Assembly (NCBI GenBank): GCA_021199305.1
Contig: JAJQIH010000014.1
Coordinates: forward strand, 12,070-56,764
Origin: Ruminococcus sp.
GTDB lineage: Bacteria; Bacillota; Clostridia; Oscillospirales; Ruminococcaceae
Length of the DNA: 44,695 bases
Direction of reading: 5' to 3'
The notes beneath the pieces were generated by a model. That model was not told the DNA's origin and did not search any database. It saw nothing but the letters and a program-made list of their open reading frames with translations. Below are positions 1-8,733 of this stretch, in pieces (position 1 is the stretch's first letter; each line of letters begins with the position of its first letter). The translations under genes and the position numbers were made by a program.

Positions 1-98
1 AAAAGCGAAGCTCTTAGACGTGGAAGCTTGCTTCCCATATACAAAAAGCGAAGCTCTTAGACGTGGAAGCTTGCTTCCCATATACAAAAAGCGAAGCT
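1..98. repeat. 43-bp tandem repeat, about 2.3 copies
   Basis: Two essentially identical 43-bp units and a truncated third run from the window edge; the copy at 5-47 recurs at 48-90 and the third breaks off after GCGAAGCT at 91-98. Each full unit holds the palindrome GGAAGCTTGCTTCC (22-35 and 65-78) and begins with AAAAGCGAAGCTC. The array probably continues leftwards outside the window. A short reading frame crosses it, but it just translates the repeat and is not credible as a gene. Confidence 0.85.
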
Positions 99-107
99 TT
101 TTGTATA
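81..107 (+). terminator. Perfect 12-bp stem-loop with GAA loop
   Basis: TATACAAAAAGC (81-92) pairs perfectly with GCTTTTTGTATA (96-107) across a GAA loop. It lies at the end of the 43-bp repeats and directly before the gltB-side promoter. It may terminate transcription entering from the left; the T-rich stretch lies inside the stem, so the assignment is tentative. Confidence 0.5.
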
Positions 108-136
108 TTGATAAATGCGAGGAACTAGTGTATAAT
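108..136 (+). promoter_or_regulatory. Promoter for the gltB leader
   Basis: TTGATA at 108-113, a 17-base spacer and TATAAT at 131-136 form a near-consensus housekeeping promoter. Transcription would begin near 143, leaving a leader of about 200 nt before the gltB start codon. Confidence 0.65.
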
Positions 137-183
137 ATTAAAAGATTGACAGCTGTACGCTTGAAAATATTTTTTGACAATGG

Positions 184-218
184 AGTCGAAGCATCTTACA
201 GAGGTGTTTCGGCTTTTT
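184..218 (+). terminator. Intrinsic terminator/attenuator in gltB leader
   Basis: Bases 184-196 pair with 202-214 over 13 consecutive positions including G-U pairs, with a 5-base loop, followed by a T run and a second T run at 225-229. The hairpin lies between the promoter at 108-136 and gltB, so it would end transcription about 75 nt after the start unless relieved. Smaller palindromes follow at 265-278 (AAGGCT-GT-AGCCTT) and 297-318, near the ribosome site. Attenuation is an inference; the hairpin itself is directly visible. Confidence 0.6.
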
Positions 219-341
219 ATTGTCTTTTTACCTTGAGCGTCGTACATCAAACAAAATACCCGACAAGGCTGTAGCCTTAAAGGGATTAAGACACAACTTA
301 AAATACTGAGGCTTTAAGCTTTGGTGGAAAGGGTGATTGTG

Positions 342-3300
342 ATGGGAAATAATGAGAAGAATGCAAGGCAAGGCCTTTATTCTCCGAAATTTGAGCATGA
401 TAACTGCGGAATCGGCGCAGTTGTCAACATCAAGGGAGTTAAAAGCCACGATACTGTTGCCAACGCTTTGACGATTGTTGAAACGCTTGAACACAGAGCC
501 GGAAAGGACGCCGAGGGCAAGACCGGCGACGGAGTAGGAATACTGCTTCAGATTTCTCACAAGTTTTTTAAGAAGGCGGCAAAGAGAGATTTAGGTATAA
601 ATCTTTCTCACGAAAGGCATTATGCGGTAGGAATGTTCTTCTTCCCGCAAAATGAGCTTGCGAGAAACCAGGCAAAAAAGATGTTTGAAATTATCGCTTC
701 AAAGGAAGGACTTGAGGTTTTAGGCTGGAGAAACGTACCTTCAAGACCTGAGGTGTTAGGACAAAGAGCGGTAGAATGTATGCCGTTTATTATGCAATGC
801 TTCATTAAAAAGCCGAGAGATGTGAAAAAGGGTCTTGACTTTGACAGAAAGCTGTACGTTGCAAGGCGGGTTTTTGAGCAGTCAAACGAGGATACTTATG
901 TGGTTTCCCTTTCAAGCAGGACGATAGTATACAAGGGAATGTTCTTAGTCGGCGATTTAAGAAACTTCTTTTTGGATTTACAGGACGAGGATTACGAATC
1001 TGCAATCGCTATGGTTCACTCAAGATTCTCAACCAACACAAATCCTAGCTGGCAAAGAGCTCACCCGAACAGAATGATAGTTCACAACGGTGAGATAAAT
1101 ACAATCAGAGGAAATGCCGACAAGATGCTTGCCCGTGAGGAAACTATGAAGTCAGAGCACCTCAAGGGCGATATTGACAAGGTTATTCCTGTTGTAAATA
1201 CAGAGGGCTCCGACTCGGCTATGCTTGATAATACGCTTGAGTTTCTGGTTATGAGCGGAATGGAGCTTCCACTGGCGGTAATGATTACAATTCCGGAGCC
1301 GTGGGACAACAACGCTACAATGTCGCAAAAGAAAAAGGACTTCTATCAGTATTATGCTACTATGATGGAGCCGTGGGACGGCCCTGCGTCTATTCTGTTC
1401 TCCGACGGAGATATTATGGGAGCGGTGCTTGACAGAAACGGACTTCGTCCTTCAAGATATTACATAACAGACGACGGCTGCCTTATCCTTTCTTCAGAGG
1501 TAGGAGCTTTGCCGATTGCGCCTGAAAAAATTGTATCAAAGGAAAGACTCCGCCCTGGAAAAATGCTGCTCGTAGATACCGTTGAGGGCAGATTGATTGA
1601 CGACGACGAGCTAAAGGAAAGATACGCTTCAAAGCAGCCTTACGGCGAGTGGCTTGACAGTAATCTGGTTGAGCTAAAGGATTTGAAAATTCCTAACGCT
1701 AAGGTAGAGGAGCATAGCTACGAGGACAGACAGCGCGTGCAAAAGGCGTTCGGATATTCTTATGAGGAGATTATGACTTCTATTTTGCCAATGGCGAAAA
1801 ACGGAAGTGAGTCTATCGCCGCAATGGGAACCGACAGTCCGTTAGCAGTTTTGTCCAAGGAACCGCAGCCGCTGTTTAATTACTTCAAGCAGCTTTTTGC
1901 GCAGGTTACAAATCCGCCTATCGACGCTATCAGAGAGGAAATCGTAACCTCAACTACCATTTATATAGGTGAGGACGGAAATATCCTTGAGGAAAAGCCT
2001 GAAAACTGTAAGGTTATGAAAATCCACAATCCGATACTCACATCTACTGATATTTTAAAGATCAAGAGTATGCACATTCCAGGCTTTAAGGTAGCGGTTA
2101 TTCCTATTTTATATTATAAGAACACAAGGCTTTCAAAGGCTATAAACAGACTGTTTATTGAAGCTGACAAGGCGTACAACGAGGGCGCTAACATCCTTAT
2201 CCTGTCAGACAGGGGAGTTGACGAGAACCACCTTGCTATTCCGTCACTCTTAGCGGTTTCCGCCCTTCACCAGCATCTGGTTGTAACAAAGAAAAGAACC
2301 TCTTTAGCTATGATTTTAGAAAGCGGCGAACCAAGAGAGGTACATCACTTCGCAACGCTTTTAGGCTACGGCGCAAGTGCAATCAACCCGTATCTTGCTC
2401 AGGAAACCATCCACGAGCTTATTAACGACGACCTTCTCGACAAGGATTACTATGCGGCGGTTGACGACTACAATGCTGCTGTTTTGCACGGAATTGTCAA
2501 AATAGCTTCCAAGATGGGAATCTCAACAATGCAGTCCTATCAGGGCTCACAGATTTTTGAAGCTATAGGAATAAGCGAGGACGTAATTGACAAGTATTTC
2601 ACAGGAACAGTAAGCCGAATCGGCGGCATTACAATCAAGGATATTGAGGACAATGTAGATAAGCTTCATACAAGCGCTTTCGACCCGCTTGGACTGGGAA
2701 CAAATCCTGAAATTGAATCGAGAGGAAGTCACAAGGTCAGAAGCGGAAAGGAAGAGCATCTTTACAATCCACAGACGATTTATCTTCTCCAGCAGGCTGC
2801 AAGAACCGGAAATTACGAAACGTATAAAAAGTATTCCGACCTTATTTCAAAGGAGCTTGATCCTGCAAATATCAGAGGACTTATGGACTTTAACTACGCT
2901 GAAATTCCGCTTGATATAAGCGAGGTTGAAAGCGCAGAGTCGATAGTTAAACGTTTTAAAACAGGAGCTATGTCTTACGGCTCAATTTCACAGGAAGCGC
3001 ATGAAACGCTTGCTATCGCTATGAACAGACTTCACGGAAAGTCAAATTCAGGCGAGGGCGGCGAAAGCATTGAAAGACTCCTTACAAAGGGCGAGGAGAT
3101 CAACAAATGCTCAGCTATCAAGCAGGTAGCTTCGGGAAGATTCGGAGTTACATCAAGATACCTGATTTCAGCAGACGAAATACAAATTAAAATGGCTCAG
3201 GGCGCAAAGCCTGGTGAGGGCGGACATCTGCCAGGCAAAAAGGTTTATCCGTGGATTGCAAAGACAAGGCATTCTACTCCAGGCGTATCGCTGATTTCGC

Positions 3301-4886
3301 CGCCGCCACACCACGACATTTATTCTATCGAGGACTTAGCTCAGCTTATTTACGACCTTAAGAACGCAAATAAGGACGCCAGAATTTCAGTTAAGCTTGT
3401 ATCCGAATGCGGAGTTGGAACGGTAGCTGCCGGAGTTGCAAAGGCAGGAGCTGGCTGTATCCTGATTTCAGGCTATGACGGCGGAACGGGAGCTGCGCCA
3501 AGAAACTCAATTTACAATGCAGGACTTCCGTGGGAATTAGGACTTGCAGAAGCTCATCAGACGTTAATTCGCAACGGACTCAGAAATAAGGTTGTTATCG
3601 AAACTGACGGAAAGCTTATGAACGGACGTGACGTTGCAGTAGCTGCAATTCTGGGAGCTGAGGAGTTTGGCTTCGCTACAGCGCCTCTTGTAACGCTCGG
3701 CTGCGCTATGATGAGAGTGTGCAACCTCGATACCTGCCCGTTTGGTGTTGCAACGCAAAATCCGGAGCTTCGTAAGAGATTTACGGGCAAGCCTGAGTAT
3801 GTAGTAAACTTTATGATGTTCGTAGCTGAAGAGCTTCGTGAGTATATGGCAAAGCTCGGCGTCAGAACGGTTGACGAGCTTGTCGGAAGAGTAGATCTCT
3901 TAAAGCCAAAGAGCGGACTTACAGGCAAGGCCGCAGAGGTTGACCTGTCGAACATTCTGAGCAAGGATTTTGCTTGCGAGAAGGTAGAGTATTCAAACAA
4001 GTCGCTTTACGACTTCAAGCTTAATGAAACGCTTGACGAAAAGGTATTGATAAAGCAGTTTGGTTCAGCGCTCAAAACAGGAGCTAAGAAAAAGGTCAGC
4101 GTAAATGTTAAGAATACGGACAGAACCTTCGGAACAAGCATGGGTTCAGAGATTACAAAGAAATATCTTGACACGCTTCCGGATGACAACTACCGTGTAG
4201 TTTGTACAGGTTCAGGTGGACAAAGCTTCGGTGCGTTTATTCCTAACGGACTGACGCTCGAGCTTATCGGAGATTCAAACGACTACTTCGGTAAGGGACT
4301 TTCGGGCGGTAAGCTTATAGTTTATCCGCCAAAGGAATCCACCTTCAAGGCAGAGGAAAATATCATAATCGGTAACGTCGCTCTTTACGGCGCAACAAGC
4401 GGTAAGGCGTTTATCAACGGAGTTGCAGGCGAAAGATTCTGCGTCAGAAATTCCGGTGCTATTGCGGTTGTCGAAGGTGTTGGCGACCACGGCTGTGAGT
4501 ATATGACAGGCGGAAGGGTAGTCGTTATCGGAAAAACTGGTAAGAACTTTGCAGCTGGAATGTCGGGCGGCGTAGCTTATGTTCTAGACGAGGACAGAGA
4601 TTTATACACAAAGCTCAACAAGGAAATGGTTCTCTTCTCAGAGGTTACAGAAAAGTACGATATTATCGAGCTTAAAGAGCTTATAGAAGAACACGTTGAA
4701 GCGACAGACTCTGAAAAGGGCAAGGCTATACTTGACGACTTCGAGGAATATCTGCCGAAGTTCAAGAAGATAATTCCACACGATTACAAGAGAATGATGA
4801 CAGCGATTGTTTCTATGGAAGAAAAGGGACTTTCAAGTGATCAGGCTCAGATCGAAGCATTTTATCAGATTATAAATAATAAGTAA
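342..4886 (+). CDS. gltB: Glutamate synthase (NADPH) large subunit
   Basis: This is the alpha subunit of GOGAT, which moves the amide nitrogen of glutamine to 2-oxoglutarate. The ATG at 342 is chosen over in-frame TTG 321 and GTG 324 because GGAAAGGG at 326-333 sits 8 bases upstream of it; this gives 1514 aa, the normal family length. Domains in order are a class II glutaminase, whose nucleophile is Cys22 in DNCGIGAV after a 21-residue propeptide; a central domain (about 480-770); the FMN-binding synthase domain (about 830-1200); and the C-terminal GXGXG beta-helix. Cys1121, Cys1127 and Cys1132 in the pattern C-x5-C-x4-C ligate the [3Fe-4S] cluster. gltD follows after 13 bases. A leader hairpin upstream suggests attenuation control. 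Confidence 0.97.
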   Translation: MGNNEKNARQGLYSPKFEHDNCGIGAVVNIKGVKSHDTVANALTIVETLEHRAGKDAEGKTGDGVGILLQISHKFFKKAAKRDLGINLSHERHYAVGMFFFPQNELARNQAKKMFEIIASKEGLEVLGWRNVPSRPEVLGQRAVECMPFIMQCFIKKPRDVKKGLDFDRKLYVARRVFEQSNEDTYVVSLSSRTIVYKGMFLVGDLRNFFLDLQDEDYESAIAMVHSRFSTNTNPSWQRAHPNRMIVHNGEINTIRGNADKMLAREETMKSEHLKGDIDKVIPVVNTEGSDSAMLDNTLEFLVMSGMELPLAVMITIPEPWDNNATMSQKKKDFYQYYATMMEPWDGPASILFSDGDIMGAVLDRNGLRPSRYYITDDGCLILSSEVGALPIAPEKIVSKERLRPGKMLLVDTVEGRLIDDDELKERYASKQPYGEWLDSNLVELKDLKIPNAKVEEHSYEDRQRVQKAFGYSYEEIMTSILPMAKNGSESIAAMGTDSPLAVLSKEPQPLFNYFKQLFAQVTNPPIDAIREEIVTSTTIYIGEDGNILEEKPENCKVMKIHNPILTSTDILKIKSMHIPGFKVAVIPILYYKNTRLSKAINRLFIEADKAYNEGANILILSDRGVDENHLAIPSLLAVSALHQHLVVTKKRTSLAMILESGEPREVHHFATLLGYGASAINPYLAQETIHELINDDLLDKDYYAAVDDYNAAVLHGIVKIASKMGISTMQSYQGSQIFEAIGISEDVIDKYFTGTVSRIGGITIKDIEDNVDKLHTSAFDPLGLGTNPEIESRGSHKVRSGKEEHLYNPQTIYLLQQAARTGNYETYKKYSDLISKELDPANIRGLMDFNYAEIPLDISEVESAESIVKRFKTGAMSYGSISQEAHETLAIAMNRLHGKSNSGEGGESIERLLTKGEEINKCSAIKQVASGRFGVTSRYLISADEIQIKMAQGAKPGEGGHLPGKKVYPWIAKTRHSTPGVSLISPPPHHDIYSIEDLAQLIYDLKNANKDARISVKLVSECGVGTVAAGVAKAGAGCILISGYDGGTGAAPRNSIYNAGLPWELGLAEAHQTLIRNGLRNKVVIETDGKLMNGRDVAVAAILGAEEFGFATAPLVTLGCAMMRVCNLDTCPFGVATQNPELRKRFTGKPEYVVNFMMFVAEELREYMAKLGVRTVDELVGRVDLLKPKSGLTGKAAEVDLSNILSKDFACEKVEYSNKSLYDFKLNETLDEKVLIKQFGSALKTGAKKKVSVNVKNTDRTFGTSMGSEITKKYLDTLPDDNYRVVCTGSGGQSFGAFIPNGLTLELIGDSNDYFGKGLSGGKLIVYPPKESTFKAEENIIIGNVALYGATSGKAFINGVAGERFCVRNSGAIAVVEGVGDHGCEYMTGGRVVVIGKTGKNFAAGMSGGVAYVLDEDRDLYTKLNKEMVLFSEVTEKYDIIELKELIEEHVEATDSEKGKAILDDFEEYLPKFKKIIPHDYKRMMTAIVSMEEKGLSSDQAQIEAFYQIINNK

Positions 4887-4899
4887 GGAGGGGACGCAA

Positions 4900-6384
4900 A
4901 TGGGAAAGCCAACAGGATTTATGGATTATAAACGTGAGGACGCTGAGGCATACTCAGTCAAGGAACGTATTAAGAATTTTGATGAATTTCACACACCGCT
5001 TTCAAAGCAGGAGCAGGAGCGTCAGGGTGCAAGATGTATGGAATGCGGAGTTCCCTTCTGTCAGTCGGGAATGGTTATCGGCGGCGCAGTTTCAGGCTGT
5101 CCGCTTAACAACCTTATCCCTGAGTGGAACGATTTGATTTACAAGGGTGCCTGGGAGCAGGCGTTCAACAGACTTAAAATTACAAATAATTTTCCTGAAT
5201 TTACTTCACGGGTTTGTCCGGCACTTTGTGAAAAGGCTTGCACCTGCTCGGTTGACAGCGACGCTGTAACGGTTCGTGCAAACGAGTATGCAATAATTGA
5301 AAACGCTTATGATATGGGATATGCGTCAGCTAAAATTCCTCAGGTCAGAACTGGAAAGAAGATTGCCGTTGTCGGCTCAGGTCCTTCGGGGCTTGCAGCA
5401 GCCGACCAGCTTAATCAGCGTGGCCACAGCGTAACAGTTTTTGAACGTTCGGACAGAGTAGGCGGACTTCTGATGTACGGTATTCCGAATATGAAGCTTG
5501 AAAAGCATATAATCGACCGAAAGATTGATATTATGAAGGAAGAGGGAGTAGAGTTTGTAACAGGTGCTGACGTTGGAAATAACGTAAAGGCAGCCGATCT
5601 CCTGAAGGAGTACGACAGAATCATTCTCGCTTGCGGCGCTTCAAATCCGAGAGATATAAAGGCTGAGGGCAGAGATGCCGACGGAATTTACTTCGCAGTA
5701 GATTTCTTAACCTCTACCACCAAGTCGCTTCTGGATAACGACCTCAAGGAAGGAACCTTCATCAGCGCAAAGGGTAAGAACGTTATGATTATCGGCGGCG
5801 GAGATACAGGAAACGACTGCGTCGGAACCAGCATCCGCCACGGCGCAAAGAGCGTTTTGCAGCTTGAAATGATGCCGAAGCTTCCTGACAGCAGAGCTGA
5901 AAATAACCCGTGGCCTGAGTGGCCGAGAGTTTGCAAGACCGATTACGGTCAGGAGGAAGCGATAGCTCTTTTCGGAAACGACCCCAGAACCTATCAGACA
6001 ACCGTCAAGGAGTTTATCAAGGACAAAAAGGGTAAGCTGAAGGCGGCGAAGCTTATAAAGCTTGAAGCGCAAAAGGATAAGAAAACCGGTAGAATGGTTA
6101 TGAAGGAAATCGAAGGCTCGGAGTATACAGTTGATGTAGACCTCGTGCTGATAGCGGCAGGTTTTCTTGGTTCGCAAAGCTATATTACCAAAGCGTTTGG
6201 AGTTACAACCGACCAGAGGTCAAACGTAGCGTCAACCGACGGAACTCACAAGACAAGCGTAGATAGAGTTTTCACCTGCGGCGATATGCATATTGGACAG
6301 TCGTTGGTTGTTCGTGCAATCAGAGAGGGAAGAGATGCAGCCAAAGAGGTTGACGAAAGCCTGATGGGTTACACAAACCTTTAA
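4900..6384 (+). CDS. gltD: Glutamate synthase (NADPH) small subunit
   Basis: The beta subunit of GOGAT oxidises NADPH on FAD and passes electrons through [4Fe-4S] clusters to GltB. It has 494 aa, the usual size. The N-terminal cysteine clusters are Cys46/49/54/67 and Cys106/110/114/116. The FAD dinucleotide motif VGSGPSG lies near 158-164 and the NADPH motif GGGDTG at 299-304. A strong AAGGAGGGG ribosome site lies ahead of the ATG. It is co-transcribed with gltB, and a GC-rich terminator follows at 6400. Confidence 0.96.
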   Translation: MGKPTGFMDYKREDAEAYSVKERIKNFDEFHTPLSKQEQERQGARCMECGVPFCQSGMVIGGAVSGCPLNNLIPEWNDLIYKGAWEQAFNRLKITNNFPEFTSRVCPALCEKACTCSVDSDAVTVRANEYAIIENAYDMGYASAKIPQVRTGKKIAVVGSGPSGLAAADQLNQRGHSVTVFERSDRVGGLLMYGIPNMKLEKHIIDRKIDIMKEEGVEFVTGADVGNNVKAADLLKEYDRIILACGASNPRDIKAEGRDADGIYFAVDFLTSTTKSLLDNDLKEGTFISAKGKNVMIIGGGDTGNDCVGTSIRHGAKSVLQLEMMPKLPDSRAENNPWPEWPRVCKTDYGQEEAIALFGNDPRTYQTTVKEFIKDKKGKLKAAKLIKLEAQKDKKTGRMVMKEIEGSEYTVDVDLVLIAAGFLGSQSYITKAFGVTTDQRSNVASTDGTHKTSVDRVFTCGDMHIGQSLVVRAIREGRDAAKEVDESLMGYTNL

Positions 6385-6399
6385 AAAAATCTTAAATTT

Positions 6400-6427
6400 G
6401 CTCTGCCTTCGGGCAGGGCATTTTTTG
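6400..6427 (+). terminator. Intrinsic terminator of gltBD
   Basis: GCTCTGCC (6400-6407), TTCG tetraloop, GGCAGGGC (6412-6419), then ATTTTTTG. A classical rho-independent terminator 16 bases after the gltD stop. Confidence 0.93.
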
Positions 6428-6449
6428 CCTTTTCAAGCCTTTTGCGGTG

Positions 6450-6478
6450 TTGCAATTTTCCATTTGTTCTGATATAAT
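6450..6478 (+). promoter_or_regulatory. Promoter of the aldo/keto reductase operon
   Basis: TTGCAA (6450-6455), 17 bases, TATAAT (6473-6478). The start of transcription would fall near 6485, so an upstream in-frame GTG at 6485 cannot be the start codon. Confidence 0.8.
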
Positions 6479-6538
6479 TTACTTGTGATAGTGTATTATC
6501 ATAATGGGGAAATTTTCAGAGAAGGGAGTGGCTTATCA

Positions 6539-7663
6539 ATGAGTGATGGCACCATTAACGAAAACATCAAAAAGCTCGGCTTCGGTTTAATGCGTCTGCC
6601 GAGAAACGGCGAAGAGATTGACATCGAGCAGGTAAAGCAAATGGTTGACAGGTTTATGTCTGAGGGCTTTACATATTTCGATACCGCGCGAGTATATCAG
6701 GGAAGCGAGGAGGCGGCAAGGCAGGCGCTTGTCGACAGATACCCTCGTGAAAGCTTTCAGTTAGCTACCAAAAACGCCGCATGGGCAAATTGTAAAACAA
6801 GAGAGGAAGCTATAGAACAGTTTGAAACCTCTCTTGAAAAGACAAACGCAGGGTACTTTGATTTCTATCTTCTTCACAATCTCGGAAACGACCGCACAAA
6901 GAAGTTTGATGACTTCGATATGTGGAACTTTGTAAAGAAGAAAAAGAAAGAGGGAAAAATCAGGCATATCGGATTTTCCTTCCATTCAACAGCAGACGAA
7001 CTGGAAGAGATTTTAAAAGCTCACCCTGAGGTTGAATTTGTACAGCTTCAGATTAACTACGCCGACTGGGAGGATAAGTCGGTTCAGTCAAGAGCTAATT
7101 ACGAAATGGCTCGCAAGTACGGCAAAAAGGTTGTTATTATGGAGCCTGTAAAGGGCGGTATGCTTGCAAATCCGCCAGAGCCTGTAAAAGAGGTATTTCG
7201 TGAGGCTGACAAGAACGCTTCGTTTGCTTCGTGGGCAATTCGTTTTGCTGCAAGCTTAGACGGCGTTATTACAGTTCTTTCTGGAATGAGTAATATGGAG
7301 CAGCTAGAGGACAACATTTCTTATATGAAGGACTTTACCTCAATTACCGACGAGGAAAGAAAGACGCTTGACAAGGCGAGAAAAACGCTTGCCGAGATTC
7401 CGCTTATTCCTTGTACAGGCTGTAATTACTGCGCAAAGGTTTGCCCGAAGAATATAGGCGTTTCAGCTTCATTTTCGTTTATGAACACCTATAAGCTTTA
7501 CGGCGATAAGCAATGGCTTAAAAATCAGCTTGACTGGAATGTCAAGGGTCCGGGCAAGGGACTTCCGTCCGACTGCATAAAGTGCGGAAAGTGCGAGGAA
7601 GTCTGTCCGCAGCACATTGAAATACGAAAAGAGCTTGAAGCTGTAGCAAAAGCCGCAGAGTAA
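6539..7663 (+). CDS. Aldo/keto reductase with C-terminal 2x[4Fe-4S] ferredoxin domain
   Basis: Cytoplasmic oxidoreductase of the AKR superfamily in the ferredoxin-fused subclass common in anaerobes; the substrate is unknown. ATG 6539 is chosen because AGAAGGGAG lies about 10 bases upstream and the longer GTG start coincides with the predicted transcription start. That gives 374 aa. The TIM barrel shows the FGLMRLP entry and the FDTARVY segment carrying the catalytic Asp/Tyr. Two 4Fe-4S motifs follow: Cys292/295/298/302 and Cys346/349/352/356. The clusters imply electron exchange with ferredoxin or a flavin rather than only NAD(P)H, as inferred from the subclass. An ECF S component follows after 43 bases, probably in the same transcript. 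Confidence 0.9.
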   Translation: MSDGTINENIKKLGFGLMRLPRNGEEIDIEQVKQMVDRFMSEGFTYFDTARVYQGSEEAARQALVDRYPRESFQLATKNAAWANCKTREEAIEQFETSLEKTNAGYFDFYLLHNLGNDRTKKFDDFDMWNFVKKKKKEGKIRHIGFSFHSTADELEEILKAHPEVEFVQLQINYADWEDKSVQSRANYEMARKYGKKVVIMEPVKGGMLANPPEPVKEVFREADKNASFASWAIRFAASLDGVITVLSGMSNMEQLEDNISYMKDFTSITDEERKTLDKARKTLAEIPLIPCTGCNYCAKVCPKNIGVSASFSFMNTYKLYGDKQWLKNQLDWNVKGPGKGLPSDCIKCGKCEEVCPQHIEIRKELEAVAKAAE

Positions 7664-7706
7664 GCTTTTTCGATTTCGTAAAATTTATTACACAAGGAGA
7701 AAAACT

Positions 7707-8273
7707 ATGTCAAACAATACACTTACAGCTAACAAACCACGCCTGTCAATAAAGGCGCAGGTTCTTTATACAATCGGTGCGATAATTGCCGCAGTAGCGC
7801 TTCCGCAGATTTTTCATTTGATCGGAGCAGCTTCTGGAGCGGGAACAGCACCAGGTGAAACCTTTTTACCAATGCATCTGCCTATCATTCTTGTCGGACT
7901 TTTAGCAGGTCCTTATGTTGGAGCGATTGCAGGTCTTTTAGGCCCTGTTGCAAGCTTTGCGTTGTCGGGAATGCCTACCGCTGTAATGCTTCCGTTTATG
8001 ATGATTGAGCTTTGCATTTACGGACTTTCTGCAGGTCTGCTGAGAAATGTTAAAATGCCAAGCCTTGTCAAGGTTTTGATTTCTCAGGTTGCAGGCAGAG
8101 CTGTCAGAGCGCTTGCTATAGTAGTAGCAATTTATCTCTTTAACAACACAAATGTACACGTTCAGACAATCTGGAACAGTATTGTTGCAGGACTTCCGGG
8201 ACTTGTAATTCAATGGGCGCTTATTCCGCTGATTGCATTCAGAGTTGACAGCATAAAGAAAAATGAACAGTAA
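7707..8273 (+). CDS. ECF transporter S component (substrate-binding membrane subunit)
   Basis: A 188-aa integral membrane protein with about five or six hydrophobic helices. Its Gly-rich core (LVGLLAGPYVGAIAGLLGP, residues about 52-70) and following FALSGMPTA segment are typical of energy-coupling-factor S components that capture vitamins or metal-linked micronutrients. No EcfA/EcfT genes are in the window, so it presumably shares a module encoded elsewhere. AAGGAG lies 9 bases before the ATG. The next gene overlaps it by 11 bases, indicating translational coupling. The substrate cannot be told from sequence. Confidence 0.85.
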   Translation: MSNNTLTANKPRLSIKAQVLYTIGAIIAAVALPQIFHLIGAASGAGTAPGETFLPMHLPIILVGLLAGPYVGAIAGLLGPVASFALSGMPTAVMLPFMMIELCIYGLSAGLLRNVKMPSLVKVLISQVAGRAVRALAIVVAIYLFNNTNVHVQTIWNSIVAGLPGLVIQWALIPLIAFRVDSIKKNEQ

Positions 8274-8688
8274 TACTCAAAGATGTATAGAGCTTTTAAA
8301 AAGGGAAGGCTTTACCTGCGTGTTGAGTGACGGCGGAAACTATATAAAAAGCTACGAGCGTGGAGTGTCGCCGCTTGTAAAGCTGATTTGTGAAAATAAA
8401 AATCTTGCCGGCTTCAGTGCGGCTGATAAAATTGTAGGTAAAGCTGCGGCGCTTTTGTATGCAAAGCTTAAAGTCTGCGAGGTTTACGCCGACGTTTTAA
8501 GCGAAGGCGCAATAAGCGTTTTTGAAAAGTATAAAATTTCGTGCTATTGCAGTCAGCCGACAGATAACATCTTAAACCGTCAGAATACGGGCCTTTGCCC
8601 GATGGAGCAGGCAGTTTTGGAGATTGACGACCCTGACGTTGCTTTTGAAGCGATAAAGTTAAAGCTAAGCGAGCTTTCAGATATGTAA
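8263..8688 (+). CDS. DUF1893 family protein
   Basis: A 141-aa soluble protein that I recognise as DUF1893, a small family with a cytidine-deaminase-like fold represented by Thermotoga TM1506. Visible conserved parts are GFSAADKIVGKAAALLYA and the NTGLCPMEQAV segment near the C-terminus. No biochemical function is established to my knowledge. It overlaps the S-component gene by 11 bases, so it probably acts on, or senses, what that transporter imports; this is inference from context. No strong ribosome site of its own is visible, which fits translational coupling. Confidence 0.82.
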   Translation: MNSNTQRCIELLKREGFTCVLSDGGNYIKSYERGVSPLVKLICENKNLAGFSAADKIVGKAAALLYAKLKVCEVYADVLSEGAISVFEKYKISCYCSQPTDNILNRQNTGLCPMEQAVLEIDDPDVAFEAIKLKLSELSDM

Positions 8689-8693
8689 AAATT

Positions 8694-8731
8694 CAAGTCC
8701 TTCGCCGGATAAGGTGAAGGACTTGTTTTTT
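8694..8731 (+). terminator. Intrinsic terminator
   Basis: CAAGTCCTTCGCC (8694-8706) pairs with GGTGAAGGACTTG (8713-8725), followed by TTTTTT. On the other strand the stem is followed by AATTTTTAC, so it can also end the convergent minus-strand lipoprotein transcript. Confidence 0.92.
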
Positions 8732-8733
8732 AA

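Noticed and set aside
1-98. Possible CRISPR array
   Set aside because: The repeats are directly adjacent with no spacers, and no cas genes are present.
20-274. 84-codon reading frame across the tandem repeats and the gltB leader
   Set aside because: It is a translation of the 43-bp repeat and of the terminator hairpin, with no family resemblance; it overlaps a clear promoter.
137-341. Known glutamine riboswitch before gltB
   Set aside because: I could not find a convincing conserved core; only the terminator and small hairpins are supported.
3557-4000. 147-codon minus-strand frame inside gltB
   Set aside because: Antisense shadow of the FMN domain coding sequence; no ribosome site and no recognisable protein.
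5707-6177. 156-codon minus-strand frame inside gltD
   Set aside because: Antisense shadow of a clearly coding gene.
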